Shown piece after piece: positions 26,001-41,000 of a stretch of 64,000 nt of DNA; positions within the stretch are counted from its first letter, which is position 1, and the number at the start of each line of letters is the position of its first letter. Source of the stretch: Penelope pileata (lineage: Eukaryota > Chordata > Aves > Galliformes > Cracidae). The DNA lies in the NCBI GenBank assembly GCA_013396635.1, contig WBMW01002327.1:1194205-1258204 (forward strand), read 5' to 3'. A program made the translations under genes and the position numbers. The notes beneath the pieces are model-generated. The model was not told where the DNA came from. It saw only the letters and a program-made list of their open reading frames with translations, and did not search any database.

Positions 26001-29000
26001 AATTCATGCTGATAAAGCATTATTGCCACAACAGCACAGCATGGGATGGTGTTTAATGAAGCTTTCATAACTAGCAATTCTATTTAATAAAATGTACCGT
26101 TAGTAGATAGTTACTTGTCAGAAAAGATTGGTAAATGGCCTTGTGATAAACTCATTTTAACGTTTTATTGCACGTTGTAGGTTTTCTAATAAAGCTGTAT
26201 CTTACCAGATAAAGTTCATGAGAGAAAATAATCATTCATGCAGAGAAAATAATCGTTCCTGCAGATACATGACCTATTATGAGCCAAGGCTGAAATATCC
26301 TGTGTACTTGCACTTTTCAGGCAGTTTAGAGTTGTGGTCAAGGTCTTCAGTATTGTAAAAACAAGTGCACACTGAAGTGATTTTTGCAGTACGCCTTTAT
26401 CTTTGCAGGCAGCTGTTGCTGCAGCAACAAAATAAAATTGGGATACCTGTGAAAGTGAAGTACACTCTTCCCTTGAATCGTTCCCACCCAAACGGAGGGT
26501 GAATTCCTGCTGTGTAGTGTGCCTTGTTCTGGTGAGCAGGCAAGCTGCAGTTAGGTGAGAGTGATTGAAGCTTGTTCAACCCATGCAGTTCTTACTGTTC
26601 TTGGCCACACGTTCTCACGTAGCTTCTTTTGCTCTAGTTCTGTATTGCTAAAGATGTGAGTATGGAGTGTGGGAGTTAGCTTGTGGATGGATGATGGTGT
26701 AATACTGAGAGATACAAGAAAAAGGAATTGAGGAAATGCAGGTAAGATTGAAATTTATAGTTGAAGTGAAGCTTTCCGTGTGTTTAGTTAGATGCTGCCA
26801 CGTTGTGCCGGAGCTGAGCTTGCCTTCTTCCAAATCATCTGAGTCTGACCAGCTTCTAGGTCAAAAGGACAGACTAGGCTTTCCCTCCTCCCTGGGAGCC
26901 CTTCAGTGGGCTTTGGCTCTGCTGCAGAAAAGAAGACAAGGAAATAAATAAAAATAATTATGAAAAAGTTAACAAGATTCCAAGCGCGGTAACTTGCTGA
27001 GAACTTTGAAGACTTGCACATAATTAAACACGTTTATGTGTAAACAAAAAGCTGGTGGAAGTGCATCCCATCCTTGATCTTGGCTGAGAAAGATCTTCCA
27101 TGTAGTGTTGGCAGCCCTTGCTCAGTGCAGCATGCTGCTCCTGCACAGTTATTCCTCTCTTTCCCAGCCAGATTTGCTGCTGTCTTATCTCTTTGAGCTT
27201 ATGTATGAGGTAGATAAACTTCCGTGATAATGAGCCAACAGATTAGACAGGCCAATATAATTTCATTATTCTCAGTGGCTTCATTGTAATAATTCTTGAA
27301 GGACACATCAGACACCTTTCCCGAGCAAGGCAGTTCTTGTTGTTCCCCTGAAAGTCTGGTTTGATGGCCTTGGGGTGGTTAAACTAAGCCTTCAGAATTC
27401 CTCATTTTGATACAGCTGTTTCACAGTGGGTTGCAGCCCCTACAGGGAATGGATAGTGGTTTGTAAAGTTTTACTGACTTTTCAGTTCTTGAGAGAAAAC
27501 TAGAAAATTTCAAAGTCTTCAGGCAGGACTTTAGGTCTCCTTTGTATTACCAGAACTGTTGCTTTGTGTGGAATGTAAGTTTGTAGGGAAATATTAATTG
27601 TAGCTTAAAGTTCATAGATGTTAGAAGCAGTGGGGAGAGCTCTTGAGTTTGGGAAAATCAAGAACTGTTACACGCTCAAATGTCATTTTGATGTCTATTT
27701 CTGTGAGCAGAAAAGTTAGCAAGACTGATAAACATTTTGTGATAAAATGCAGATTTAATCAAAGAGCAAACAAAGCACACAGGTGGTTTCCTGAAACAAT
27801 ATGCTAAAATACTGCAGTGTATAAAATTCTCATGGAATTAGACGGCTAACGCTAATCAGAGCTTGAAATCTTGGCCTGTGCACGTGGAACATATTTATTT
27901 TTTCATATTTACTTTCCCATTACTTATGAAATTTCAGAGCTTCAGACAACAGAGAAGTATCCTCTTCGAGCAGCTGGTTGCTTGATCATCAGCACATCAA
28001 GAAAAGAAGAAGAGACAGGACAAGGCTACGATCTCTCGCTGTGACTAATGTCAGCACTTCTGCCCGAACAAGGCCGCTCCATAGTTTCCAGAAGAGAAAA
28101 CTCTACAGAATGCACGGTGCCTGTTACTGGAATCAGCAGGTAGGCCCTTCCCTCCCTTCAGGAGACAAAACCAGAGTCCAGCTGCTGGAGTCTGCATGCG
28201 TCTGTCTGGTATGTCAGAAGAGCAGGGCATGCTGCGTTGCTTATTTGCTACTCTCAGGGAGCATCCAGTGTGTGTGGCAGGAGTACCAGGTGTGGCAGCA
28301 GGAGCTCGGAGTTAATGAGTTGAATGTAAAAATAAAAGATCTCTCAGAATGCTGCTTTCCAAATGAATTTGTTGCATGGCTGTCTTTAAAACCTACAGCC
28401 TAAGGACAAGAGTTTCTTTGGGAGGCCTGACCGCTGAGGAAACATACTTTGGTGTAAGTCAGCTGCCTGCTTGTTATCATAGTTTTTGTTTTAACTACAA
28501 GAAAGTTTATACAGCTGGTGGCACATTATTTTCTAGGAAATTAAATTGCTGTATCTTAGTCTTGTTTCCGTTTTTGCTGTGCCTGATTAGATACATACTT
28601 CTTTCATGACGCTTTATGAGTGTTTTAGAACTCTTAAAATGTTCTGCACTACAAAGGAATTAATATTTTAGAATGGGGAAAAAAACATTATTCGAGACAA
28701 GGCATATCTGTTCATGTCTGCTATTAATAGCACATTGCTGTTAGGAGTATATAATGAATTTAGCTGTGGTGCTTAAAGCATCAATAGCTAATTTGGGAGC
28801 AGAGACAGTATGAACTCACTCTTTAAAGCAGTGTTAATCCCGAGTGATTTTAATTTCTTGATTACTTCGCCTTTTAGAAGTATTGTTATATTGACAGAAA
28901 TCTCTGTGTCTCCTCTGTCTAGAAAATACTAAGTGTAACAATAGTCTGGGGGAAGAAATTTCCCCAGCAAGGACATTATGTGTGAGTGTGCTGATTCAGC

Positions 29001-32000
29001 ACCCTCTGCAAAGTTGCAGCAAGTGTCTTTGTTTTAAGGAAAGACCAGCAGAAAGCAAGAACTCTGTTGGAAAAGCTGTCTGGTTTCTTACTAGGCTGAC
29101 TTCCCAGCTTCCCGGCCGCGGGGCTTAGTGACTTCCCAGCCTGTCTGGAGGGTTGATGGTGGGAGTTAGCGGTTAGAGTTCAGGAGCTCTAGCTCCTAGT
29201 CACTTAAGCTTCTCCTCTTCTTTGCATTAACCAAAGAGACTTGCTGACTTGGACTTCCTTGCTTCCCATTCAGTCCATTCCATGTCCTGATACAAGAGCT
29301 CAGAGGCCTGGGTCCCAGGTGAGGCCTCTGATCCCACCAGCACTTCCACTTGTGGAGAACACTCCTCAGTGAGAGACTCCAGGACTTCCCTTCTCCTTAA
29401 ACATACTGGGTTTCCATTCCAGATGCCATTTACTAAGTATCAACTACTTCTGGAAACCTGCATCTGGCAAGCTCAAATATCTCAAATATGCACCTAGGCA
29501 CCCAGGCAGAAATTTCTACGAGTGCTCTGAGTCTCTGTCTTTTGAAAGCTGGTCTAGAGTAACTACAGACCAGAAAATACCTGTAGGAGCTTGGGAACAG
29601 AAACTTCATTTCTGCAGACCAGCAGTGGGAATACAGAGCAGAGTTACACCTTTATCTTCAGCCAGCTGTAGAGCTGAGCTGCTTGTGGTGATCAGTAGTT
29701 TACATAGACTGTGATTAGAAGGCGTGTTTTTAAATCATCAGTGAAGGCTTCAAATATTGGAGCTGCAGTAACTGTGTCTGTTCCATGCTTTTTATATTGC
29801 TAGTGCTGAGTTTCTGTATGCTAAACCACCTCCAGTGCCTCTTACAGAGGAGCCTTTAGCATTAGTTAAATGAAAGCAGAACACTGATACCATGTTAAAG
29901 GAATTCCAATCTAAAATTGTGGAATTTAGGGCATTTGTGAAGTTTTGATACTCAATCTGCAGTGATGTGATCCAAAATCTATTTGGTTTGGAATCTCTAG
30001 GCTGCTTTCCAAATACCTAAGGCTCAGTTCTACAGCTGTTGAGTTTTAGTAATGGACTTCATGGATGGAGGGAGGGATCTATTAATTTGCATCTTTTGCC
30101 TAGTGATCTGCTTCTTGACTCTGAATCTCAGCATCGTCGGGGTGTTTGAAGGCCAGATAACTCAGATGCTGTCAGTGGACACTGGAAACGTGTGCACTAA
30201 GACTGCAGTTCAAATGTATCTTCAACTTTCCAGTCAGAAGCCTGCTTGAAAGTGTTTGTAAAATCATTGCTAGCCATAGCCAGCTTGTGATGGGTGACTG
30301 TCCATGTTACACTTCCCAGTTTTTGCTTACTGCAGCTCTCAGCACAGAAATCTATGATTATACGTTGCTTTCTACGCGGGGAGTTTACCAGGAGACCCTG
30401 TGGAGAACTGTGTCATATGCTACAGAGAGATTCTGCTCATGTTCCTGGAGAAAATAAGATGTGGTGGCAACAATCAAGCTGTCAGCTTCAGGCTTCATGC
30501 AAGTGCTAAATTCTATTAAAGTTTTCAAAATTAAGGTAAAGCAGTTAAGAAAGGCACGTACAGTGTTGGCTGAAAACAGAGTAACAACAATCCTGCTGGG
30601 GAAACGAGTCATAAAATTGGACTGGACGTTTTCAGCATGTTCTGACAATCAAACTTAAATGGTTATCAGGTCTTTGAATTAAGAGCCATCAACAGTGTAT
30701 TGTTTCATTCAAGAAATTTCATTCTAACAGGCTCTGTCACTTTCTTAGTCCTGCACTCGCTGCACTTGGTTACCCAGCTGTTGATGAGATTGTTCAGCTT
30801 GAAATGGAAGAATACTGGATATCAGCCTGGGTTGAGTTGTAGATTAGGCAGATGCCTACAGGTAAGGCTGCAAAATGGGGAATGGCCTCTGGGATTGATA
30901 CCTATTTTTCTCTGAAAATGCATTTATATCCCAAATAGTAATCTAGCAGATTTCCTCAAGCCTTTCATAGAAAAATGAGTTATTACTTAACAACATGGAA
31001 CACAGTTGGATTTTTAACATAACATTACTGTGCTGCCTCTGGCAAGTGCTTCTCCCATATTTCTTCAAGTTTCAGGTATTTATTTAGCTTGTCCTATTAA
31101 GGTGTCTGCAGACTCCCATTTCTTTAGGGACATCAGCCTGGCAGCAAGCTGGAGCTAAGGAAGACTTGCTGCCATGTCACTGCAGCAGCTGTGGAGTTAG
31201 CGCTGAGACCAGCTTGCCTAAGTCTGAGGAGAAGGTGGAATCTTCTGAAGGTTGCAGCTTCTGGTTCAGGCAGCCAGAGCACTAGTGGGCACCAGGCCAT
31301 GCTGATGGGCAGTGCCGCTCTGCGGAGGGATCAGAGCAAATGAGGACTAAAGAATTCTGGCTGGAGAAATTACGGCAAAATGCAGACTCCCCATGTGTAG
31401 GAGATTTAAGAGATGCTGGCAGAACATGGAGGAATTTGTTTCTTTCAGGACAGATGACTGACTATATTCTCTTTGTTCCTTGAGTGGCTTTAAGTGTTGT
31501 CCTTCACATCTCTTCAGATTCTTTTGGGAAGCTCATTCTCTCCTGCAGCCCCCAACATCCATGTTAGGAAAAGGAAAGTATGAAGCTGAACTGCTATCCC
31601 ATCTGTCAGTTCATAAGGTCACTGGGAAGAGAGCCACATTTTTTCCCTATCTACTGCCATGCTGCATACATTTACAATGCAGTCAAAAGTTTGAGTATTT
31701 AGTGACCTACTAGCCTCCCAGTGTCTGAGAGATGCCCTGTGTTGTCCTCTGCTTTGCTACATTTCAGTTCTGAAGAAGACAACTCCTTCCCCTGCTCTGG
31801 TATTTTAGATAATGCTTATACGAAGTAATATCTAAAAGAAAGCGTAGAGCTCGTGCAAGAACCAATGCAAAAACAGATGAGCCCTTGAAATTCTCTGCAA
31901 GTCTAGAAGACCTGCCAGATCAAAAGAAAGCAAGACTGCAGTGGGGATAAATAAAACAGGATGCAGGGTGTTTGGCTTATCTGTCACTATCCAGTATCCT

Positions 32001-35000
32001 CAGGAACTTGAAACATCCTTTGGGGCCAAATCCGCTAGTCCACTAATTCAGAATGAGTGGAAAAGATGAACCATGAGTCATCTTTTGGCAGTAGTATCTG
32101 TTTTGTATCTTTCTTCCTTCATTATCTAAATATCTTGGTAAGAACTTGGGCCATTTCTTGATTGTGAGTCAGTGCACAAGCCACTCAAGATAATCCATGT
32201 GCACAGTAAGCCCTGGGAGTGCAGTTTGTTTCAGAGTGCACGACGTGATTGTAGTGACGCACTTCTTCAGCAGGAGCTTTGAATGAATATTAAAGGCTTG
32301 TGTGCAGGGTAACACAAACGAGTAACCTGCAGCCACGTTGGAGGAGGACACATGCTTGTGGCTGGGGGTTGGAGTCCTGAAACTGCTTCCTTTGAAATGT
32401 TAAGCTGCTGTTGAATCTTTTACCAGTGGCTGTTGTGTTTGTAATTTCTTTTCCACCTGCACCCACTGTGGATTCTCTGGTGTCTGATACCTGGGTGCTC
32501 CTGCAATCCTGCAGTGGGGACCTGGGGTATCTCTGCCTCTGGCTGTTTGTGCCCAGACTTCAAGGAACTAAATTTATCTTTGAGATCTTAAAAGTTCTGG
32601 TAAGTTTGTTTAAAGCAGCCAACAAGCATTATTGCTACTCAGTCTTGGAGAGGTCTGTGCTTTGCTGACAAGTCACGGTGTTCACTAGGGTGTATTTCAT
32701 CTGTGTGACTTGTTGCAGGGTTTTTTTCATAACAAGGAATTTATTTTGTTGGGGCGCTTTGTTAGTTTCTCTTCTCACATCCTAGCTAACTACCTTAGTT
32801 TCATTTCTTTTGGTTAAGTGTTGCTTCACCAGGAAATGTCCTTGAGGCTAGGTAGTGGTTTATCCATTCAAACATCAAGCAGTGATAACGACAGCTAATA
32901 GGCAAAGGAGGAGTGAGATCTAAGTACTCTACAATTTGGTCCTCTCCAGTTCTTTGCAGGGTTCTGGAGCACTGTGTTCCTTTTTAATATGAGAATTCTC
33001 ATTGTATTCTGTATCTCCACCTGCTGGAGGAAGACGTGGTTGTGTGGACTGAGGCACGCATGGAGAACACTGGAATTTTAAATTTGCAGAGGTGCCAACA
33101 CCCTAAAAGTCGGGAACTGGGGTTCCAAATCTTGCATGTGAGATACCATGAGCAAACAGTTGGTATAATGTTGCCATCTCTTGCATTTGGGTATTGCCAC
33201 ATTTTTCTCTTCAGTCTCGAACTGGAGTTGAGTGAGGGCATAAGAATATCTGCTTTCATGCAGTGATTTAAAGAAGAAGAATCCTGCTAGTCTAAAAAAA
33301 CAGAAACAGGCAAAAAGGTATTTAAATTCTAGCATTTGAGTATCTTATTTTAATCTAGGTCTTCTTGTGCCAGTTCTGTGATTTTGCATTTCTCTGCTTT
33401 CCTCCTGCATGCTTAGGGCCAACGATACTTTTTGTAGATACCACTTAATAAGTGCTTCATGATCTCTGACCAAGTCTCGTTAATACATATATCTATGTAT
33501 AATCACTATTGCTTCAAGCATGCAGAGCTTTTGTCTTACTTGCTGAATGTCTGCAGTTAGCTCTAAACATCACAGGAAAGGAAAACAAGGGACAGGGAAA
33601 AAGGTGTGTGTGCAGACAGGCAGTTACCCAGAGTGCTGTGTATGCTGTGGAAGTGGTGCCCTCTTTTCTGCCAGGTGTGTGTTTGTCTGAGGATAAGCAT
33701 TGTATCAGCCTTATTCCTAGAATATCATCCCATTTCCTCAGCCTCATTGTCCCGTGTTGTGGTTTGTTTATTTGTATTTAAGGAGGTACAGGTGAATTCT
33801 TTGTGGCTGTTGTCATAGAATATCTTGAGTTGGAAGGGATCCACAAGGATCATGGAGATCAGCTTCTGGCTCTGCACAGGACCACCCAAAACTCAAACCA
33901 CGTGAGAGCATTGTGTCCTGTGTCTGTCTAGTACGTACATAAGCAAAGTGACAACTGCTGGTTTCTCAGTCTGTAAATTTTAAGAGAAAATCAAACCAAA
34001 CCAAAGACTGTTTGAAGCTCTGTGTAGAATAGTAACTATCAAGCATATTATTCACCAGCCAGCTAGAAAGTTTGCCCTCTGTGAAGCAGCCATTTCCCCT
34101 TGGTTGCAGTGAAAGGAGCCTATTGGTTGTCATTCCTCTCATTGGTGTCCCTAGATATTGGCTCTACCACCTGCTTCTGCATAGCTTGCTGGCATTGCTG
34201 GCTTCTAAAAGGCTGTGAATACAAGGAATGTTGTTGTCTTGCCAAGTCTCCTGCAGAGAGGTTTCAGAAAGAGGGTGCATCCTGCTTCAGTGAAAACAGT
34301 GCCTTATCTCTGTGGATGTGTCAGATTTCTGGTCTGGGGGTAGAATTTCTTGCTTTTACCAGGTCTGTAAATTAATTCAATAGTTGATAAAACTACTGTC
34401 TAACTCTGGATGTTAAAAAAAGAAATTTTTCTATCAGGAAAATTAGAAAAAAAATTCCAAATTACCTCATCTGGAAAAAAAAAAATCCTATGCGTTCAGC
34501 TACTCTGAATGTGTGATAAGACTGTTGTCTGTTGGGGGGGAAGGAAGGGAGAACTCCTTTTAGCTTTGCAGTGCTGTGATACTGCCAGTAGTACTAAATC
34601 CATCTTTGTGAGGTTTATGCTAAGCCAGTCAATCTGTAAATTCCCTTTTCCATAATGAAAGACCTGAAGGGTGCTTTTAGCAGTCCTGCAGCTTTAGCTC
34701 GTTACGATAGTTCTGGAGTGTTCTACTGATCACATCAGTATCAACTCTTTGTCTTTGGCATTTTTACAAAACATACCCTCGTGGGTTAACAAGTCTTTTC
34801 CTTCTTTGGGTTTGTTTCATTGGTCAAAGATTAATCACTAACCTTGATTTTTCAATTGATTTGCTTCTTCAACAAAAGCTCTTTGTTTCAGGATATTTAA
34901 GACAGCATACATTGCCCACAGAGCAGGTGAAAGTCCATCTCCCATTGGCTTACAGCAGGGTTAAAAGAACTAAACTACATTCCTGCTTCTGAGAGGTGGG

Positions 35001-38000
35001 TGGTCTATGGGAATGGGAGAAGCTACCAGTCCCTTCATGACACTGACCAAAAATCTTAATGTGAGACAAGCCGGATGCTGGGTAACTGGATTAGCCTGTT
35101 ACGAAAGTCAGTTTCTCTCAGTTCTCTTCCTGGAAAAACTAACCCCTGCCGCAGGATCTGCCACTGCATCCCTATCAACAGCTTCAGAGGGAACAGAGGC
35201 AGACTGATTCATTTAAGCTCTTTTTAGGGAACTCCTGATGCTTAGCTTGTGAAGGAAGAAATTTCATCTAACTGTATGTCCTGCCAGAGGGACGTACCTC
35301 TGCTCAGCAGTGTGCTGCGTGCAGAAGAGGGAGGCCATGAAGAACTGAGCTGGCCTCAAAGGCAGGTACTGAAGCACAGAAGCAAGCTGGTAGTACTGTG
35401 CTGTGTTGGTTTGAGCTACGGGTAGCACTGCTGGAGGGTTGCAAGTCAGGTGTCAGAAGAGGAGGCATCAGCCATCCCTGCAGTGGTTCCCTCAGGTCCC
35501 ACAGGTGAGCCTCTGCAGTGTACTTAGCTACTCATGTACTGACGAGCAGCCTTCAGTATGGACAGAGATAGCTCCTCTTTGATACTGCTGTAAAGTTTTG
35601 AGTCTCTGGGTGTGTTTGTGTGCAGGGAGAATAAATCATTTTTCCTTGCCTTTTTCAGGCTTGTAGGAGTAATCAGAAGCAGACGTGACAGATACTCAGC
35701 AGAGTGTATTTGAGCTGACTTAATTAACTTACTGGGTTCATACCCATTGCTGTAATTGAGCTGTGGCTCTCTGTTGTACTGCTACGCTTAGGCTTGTTTC
35801 CAAAAATGGTAGGAGTTTCAGTAATCAGTAGCTGAAACCATGAAGTGAGCATTCACTTCTGAAGTCCTAACTAGGAGCACAAAACATTTTTCTTTTCAAT
35901 TATGGCACGCTTCATGGATGCAAACTTTTGTCTCTCTGCAGAAAGATGGTTGGCTGATACCATTTAGCTTTGTGAACCTTCTGGAACACTGGCATGAGCC
36001 CATCATGCTTTGTCTAATGAAGCAATTCATCACGAGCAAGTGCAAAAATTGTTTTGAATATCGAAATAAATTGCTCGCTTTATTTTCTGTGAGCCAGTAA
36101 GACAGTACGAAGAAAAAAACAATCCAAGAAGATTAAAATTCATAATGCTCTGGAAAATCAAATTCTGTTGGTGACACTGTTCCTTATGAAGTTTAAAAGA
36201 GAGCTGCTATTTTAGTTGGAGATTTAAAGGCCATGCACTTCTGATTTCTGCTTAAGTACAGTGTATTTTCTTTTCCATAACGGAATTAACCTAATGTAAC
36301 GTTATTCTTCATATCTACTTAAGCTCAGGAAGCATGAGGTTTTGTATTTCAGTGATGAAAAAGAATGTTTCAGTGGCTGTGTAAGGTATAGTATAGCAGG
36401 AGAAAAATGATAAGAGTTCAGTAATATCTTTTTGGCCTTCTGAAGGGTTGGCATTGTAGCTGGGCTTGCCAGACAGGCCTCACTTCTGGAAGCTGTCTGC
36501 CTTTTTAGTGCTGTGTCTGGGTGTTCACATTTGTGGGCTGATTTTGTTCAGTTGTTCTTTGGTAGCTGGTGGGTTGGCTTGTTTTGGTTTTTCTTTCGGG
36601 GTTTCTTTTTTTGTGTGTTGCAGTAATTTGCTGCTGTAAAAGCCAGTCGAGTTGTAGGCTCTGTGAACACTGAATCGAAAGGGGGGAGAGTTTGGTTTCC
36701 CAATAAAGAGCTCTTCAGTGTTAGTTCAGTAATTCTGAAGTGCTTTCTTCGAGAAACATGCTCTTGTTCCAGAATGAGGGACTTGAGAAATTTTTTCATC
36801 AGGAGTTGATTTAATCAACATTCCTGACAGACATCATGCTTTCACTAATTCAGCATTTTCCAGTGGAAAACTACTGCTTCAGAAATTTAAACCAGATCTG
36901 GTAACCAGGAACACACACACTGCCAGACTTCTTTTAGCTTTTTTTTCTAGTAACTTCAGAGAGATTTAAAGAAAATTGCTCTTTTTTCTATATAAATCCT
37001 TATTTTCTTTTGAATTATAAGCTGACTTAATGAAAGATTGAATTATTTAGGTGTTGATGCCTGAGCATTCAAGGAAATAATGCACAAATCCAGGGGTAAG
37101 GTTTTGTAACTCCCACACCACAGACAAGATGAGGAAAAGAATTTGGCATTTACCAATGTTGGCAATTTGATTTTATTACTGTTTGAAAATAGGCTGTGGT
37201 TGTGGAGGTTGTTGGACCAATTTTATGCATGTTTTTCAGCAGGCTTAGCTTTAAGCTATGTTCTAAATGTGTTTGCAAATGAAGTGAATGAAAGCAAGGA
37301 AAAACAAGTCAAGGCTAAGGGGCCGGGTGTCACTGTGTGTTGGTCTTACCCATGTATCCTCTAGGTAATTTTACTGATTGCTGCTTGGGAGATCGATTAT
37401 TTACTGTACTGTGGATTCAATTCTGAAAAAAAAAAAAATCAAGCAGAGTCAGTGCAGTAGCAGCTTAAATAGAGGATGTTCAGGAAACTAGTTCATTTCT
37501 GAAAATCTGGTGGAAATAGGTTTTGTGCAGTTTTGAAAAGCAAAATTTTGAAATTGCATGGAAGGTAAAAGCTCTTTAGGCTTCAGTTTATGGCCCATAT
37601 AACGGGAAACATTAAACTCACTTTAGCACTTATCCCTCTAGTGTTTGCAAACACGTCCCTGTTCTGCCAACACTTCATGGATGTTTAAAGTTGAACAGAA
37701 GAAGTGTCCCACATGTCTGTCACAGGAAATAACAGACCACTGGTCTGAAGGAGTCCTGGGCCAGTAAAGAATTCTTTCCCAATTAAGTTGAAAGTACTTG
37801 TGCATAAACCTGTGTATAGAGGTCAGGGTGGCTTAGGGACTGTTAATGTTTTCCTTTGAAAAAACTATGAAATACAACAAACAGTCCTCACCACCACAGG
37901 ATTTCCTCGGCTCCAGTGCGGTAACATGGCAGCTCCCGAGGTTTTAATAGCTCCTGCGATGCTGTTTCTCAGTTGAGAAGAAGTGATGACGAGGGGAGCT

Positions 38001-41000
38001 ATTGAATGGGATATTTTCTGACTGAGTGAGGGTTGCAAATACTGATGCCACCTGACAGACGTACTGACTTCAGTAAATAAGAGAAGAGTGTGTGTTGGAT
38101 GTGAGCACCCATCGCTAACAGATGAGTGGCACATCTAGAATACAGCCTGGAGTATCTCCAGGCTGGAGTGTCTCAGGCAGCAGGAAGCAGCTAAAGGGAT
38201 TGCTCGGATTCAGGAAGCAGAAGTACTAAAAATACAAGTGATGTTCGTTTGATCGTCTTGCCTCTGATGCAGCTGCTGGATGTTATTCTCGTTCCATAAA
38301 AAGTCTTAAGAAAATCAAGAGGGCCACTGTTACATTCATTCTTACAGTATTAAGTTGAAATCCTTTGCCAGGAGACAATAAATGTGGCTGTTTGCACAGT
38401 ATTAGGCTGAGAATCGTGAAGTCCCCCCGTGTCCCTGTTTCCTCCCTGCTCGTTTAAGGATTCTGCAGCATTTGGCAGTGGCAAAACCTATTTTTTCGTG
38501 CACAGCAATGGAAGCTCTTAAAAATGTCAGTACCTTTGGGGTTGCTGTTGGTCGTATCTAGTGAGGCTGAAAGTGGCACCAGCAGCACTGTTTCCCTGCA
38601 GTGTTTTTGTAGCTTGCTCTGAAGCATGGGCTTGTGTTGACTACCGCTTAGTAGCACTGTGTTCAACTCTTTCCTTCTGTCTTGGAGAGCTCACCATTTT
38701 GCCTGCATACTGCTGCTTATTTCTGCCCCTTTTCACCTTGCATTTTGCCGTACTGTCTTGCTGCTTTGCACCTACCAGTTCTGTGTGATCCATTATTTTA
38801 CTTCCTGTGCCTTAACAAGCCTTGCAAATAAGCAGCTAAATTAATCTTTCTTCACAGCTCTCCTCCTTGCAGTAATTCCTCTTATTACCTGTTAATTAGT
38901 CAGTGCCTCCATCTTCTGTATTTATTGTTCTGTATCTTCTTTTGTTTGTGTTACTTACCTGATAATTAAATGATGACAAGGTAAGGGCTTTGCCTTCTTG
39001 TTCTGTGTAAATACACAATGTGCACAAAATGTTTAATATTGTCTTTCATTAAAATGTATAAGCTCTAACTGTCTAGAGATGGAGCTAAGAATCTTACTAA
39101 GGGGATAAATGGAGACCTATGTTTAGTCCAGTGGTGGTGTTGTTTGTTGCACCCACATCATGCCTATTGTGCTGGAATGGAATTTTAAGGGTTTTTTTTT
39201 TTTTTTTTTGGTCATAGGATATATTGGAATAGTGATTGGAAGCAGCTACATTTTGCTCTGGAAACTCTGACAACTGTTTCCTGGCCCTAATTAAAGGATA
39301 TTTTTATATTCTTTGTATTGTGCACCATAATGGAGTTAGTCATATGTAGACTATCTGAAATTTGTAGGAGTATTTTTCCCTTTCATAGATCAAAGAGTCA
39401 CTCTCTGAGGTTTGTTTTTAATTTTTCTGGTCCAGTTTGACAGAAGTGAGGAAAGGAGAAGTTAACCTTTGTTTCTGTGTCCCCATGCAGACTTCACCAT
39501 CTCGAGATGCCTCCTGTCCCTATAAAACTCAGTTACCATGCGTGGTGCCAGCCTCAGCGTTGAGCAGTGGCGAGTACAGTGCAGAATCTAAAATACTGGA
39601 TTACGTGCAAGAGCTGGACTCTTCCTTCCATCCGGTCTTATCATTCCCTTCAGGTAAGCAACTCAAACCCCATGCCTCCAACAGAGGGTGGTTGTGCTTG
39701 TGTGAGCTGTATGAATGTCACTTTGGAGTGTTTTTATTTTTTTTTTTTTCCCAAATGAAAATCTTAATTTTATCCTTCTAGATTTCCCATACCAGTAAGG
39801 CAATTGAAGCTAAGAAAGACTGTTCCAGGAAAAATTTTTTGGCTAAGGTGTTTATGGCGAGTTTCACGGTGTGTCTGACCAAAATCAGTGGTAGTCCCTT
39901 AAATGGTTCTGCCCAGACACTGCCGTATCTTGGTTCTGTTGTTTTCATGGGCAGCCTTCAGTTCAGGCCCTTTGCAGTAGGCTCAGAAAGCTTTACTTGG
40001 TTTTTGTAATTGTTTTTGTGATAGTCAGCCTTTCTGGTAATTTCTGATGCTTATGGTTTCCGACATCTGATTCTTTAAATCTTTTTGAACAATAATGCAG
40101 ATCTTGTTTCTGACTGTCCTTTGCCCTGAAAGTACAGCAGGCACAACTTGACAGCACTTGCAGCTTCAAATCAGCACACGAAGTGCTGTTGTCTGCAGAA
40201 GGGGTTCACACGATTGAATTTTTTGATGTTTTTTTCTATTTTAAGAAAAACCTTCTTCCGGGTATTTGCTGACCAGTACAGGAATCCTTCTGTTCTGCAG
40301 GCTTCTTTGCTGCCAAATAATCCTGAGTGTGAGGCATGGAACTGTTTGAGCCTTGAACCAAACCCACTGGCTTCCCAGTGTGACAGTGTACGTGCTTCAG
40401 CCTGCTGTTAGGAAGTCAGGGAATAAGGGAAGCCTTGGGTTTGGAGAATGCATTGCTGGCCAGTGGAGAGGGCCCACGTGTAGATGTGGAACCTGGAGTT
40501 GCTCCTGCAAGTTTACATCCCACGTGTGGGATAAAGAGGCTGTCCTGGGGAGCAGACACAGGGGAAGAAAACACTCACTGGGGGAGTGAAACAACAAAGC
40601 ATCCCAATCAGCAGTACTCCATCGTGGAGAGGAGAGAAAATCACCTCTTAAATTCTTTCTTCTTTACAGACTTTCTCCATTACTTAAGCTGTGTCTCTGA
40701 CTGCACAGCTGGACGGGAGCTCGGGGGGTTAAGCGGCTGTTCCCAAACCCCTACAGAGGAGAGCTGTCCTCACATGCTCCCTGGGTCACTCACTGCCAGT
40801 CTGTCTAACGAATCAAGTTGTTTCCTTGCTTCTGAGCAAGGTTCACTGACCACAGCATATGTGTTTTGGGTGGCTTTTCTCAGTGTTTCTTTAAACTTCT
40901 GTTGAGGGATACTCGTGTGAGGCTGTGCCCCTTGCCTTTCATTCTTGCCTTAGTCTTAAGGGAGACAAGGAAGTTTGACAAGAATGTTGGAAATCTCTTT

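Larger units (their letters stand above)
28140..39490 (+). other. KANSL1L intron 5 (11.4 kb)
   Basis: Donor gtaggc and acceptor tgcag. It holds an antisense CR1 fragment (about 33813-33915), a T18 run (39192-39209) and, at its 5' end, an 88-codon open extension of exon 5. No additional gene was recognised. Confidence 0.85.

Noticed and set aside
40435..40905. 156-codon plus-strand open frame in KANSL1L intron 6
   Set aside because: It has low-complexity, chance-like composition, no family resemblance and no conserved junction to exon 6 or 7.
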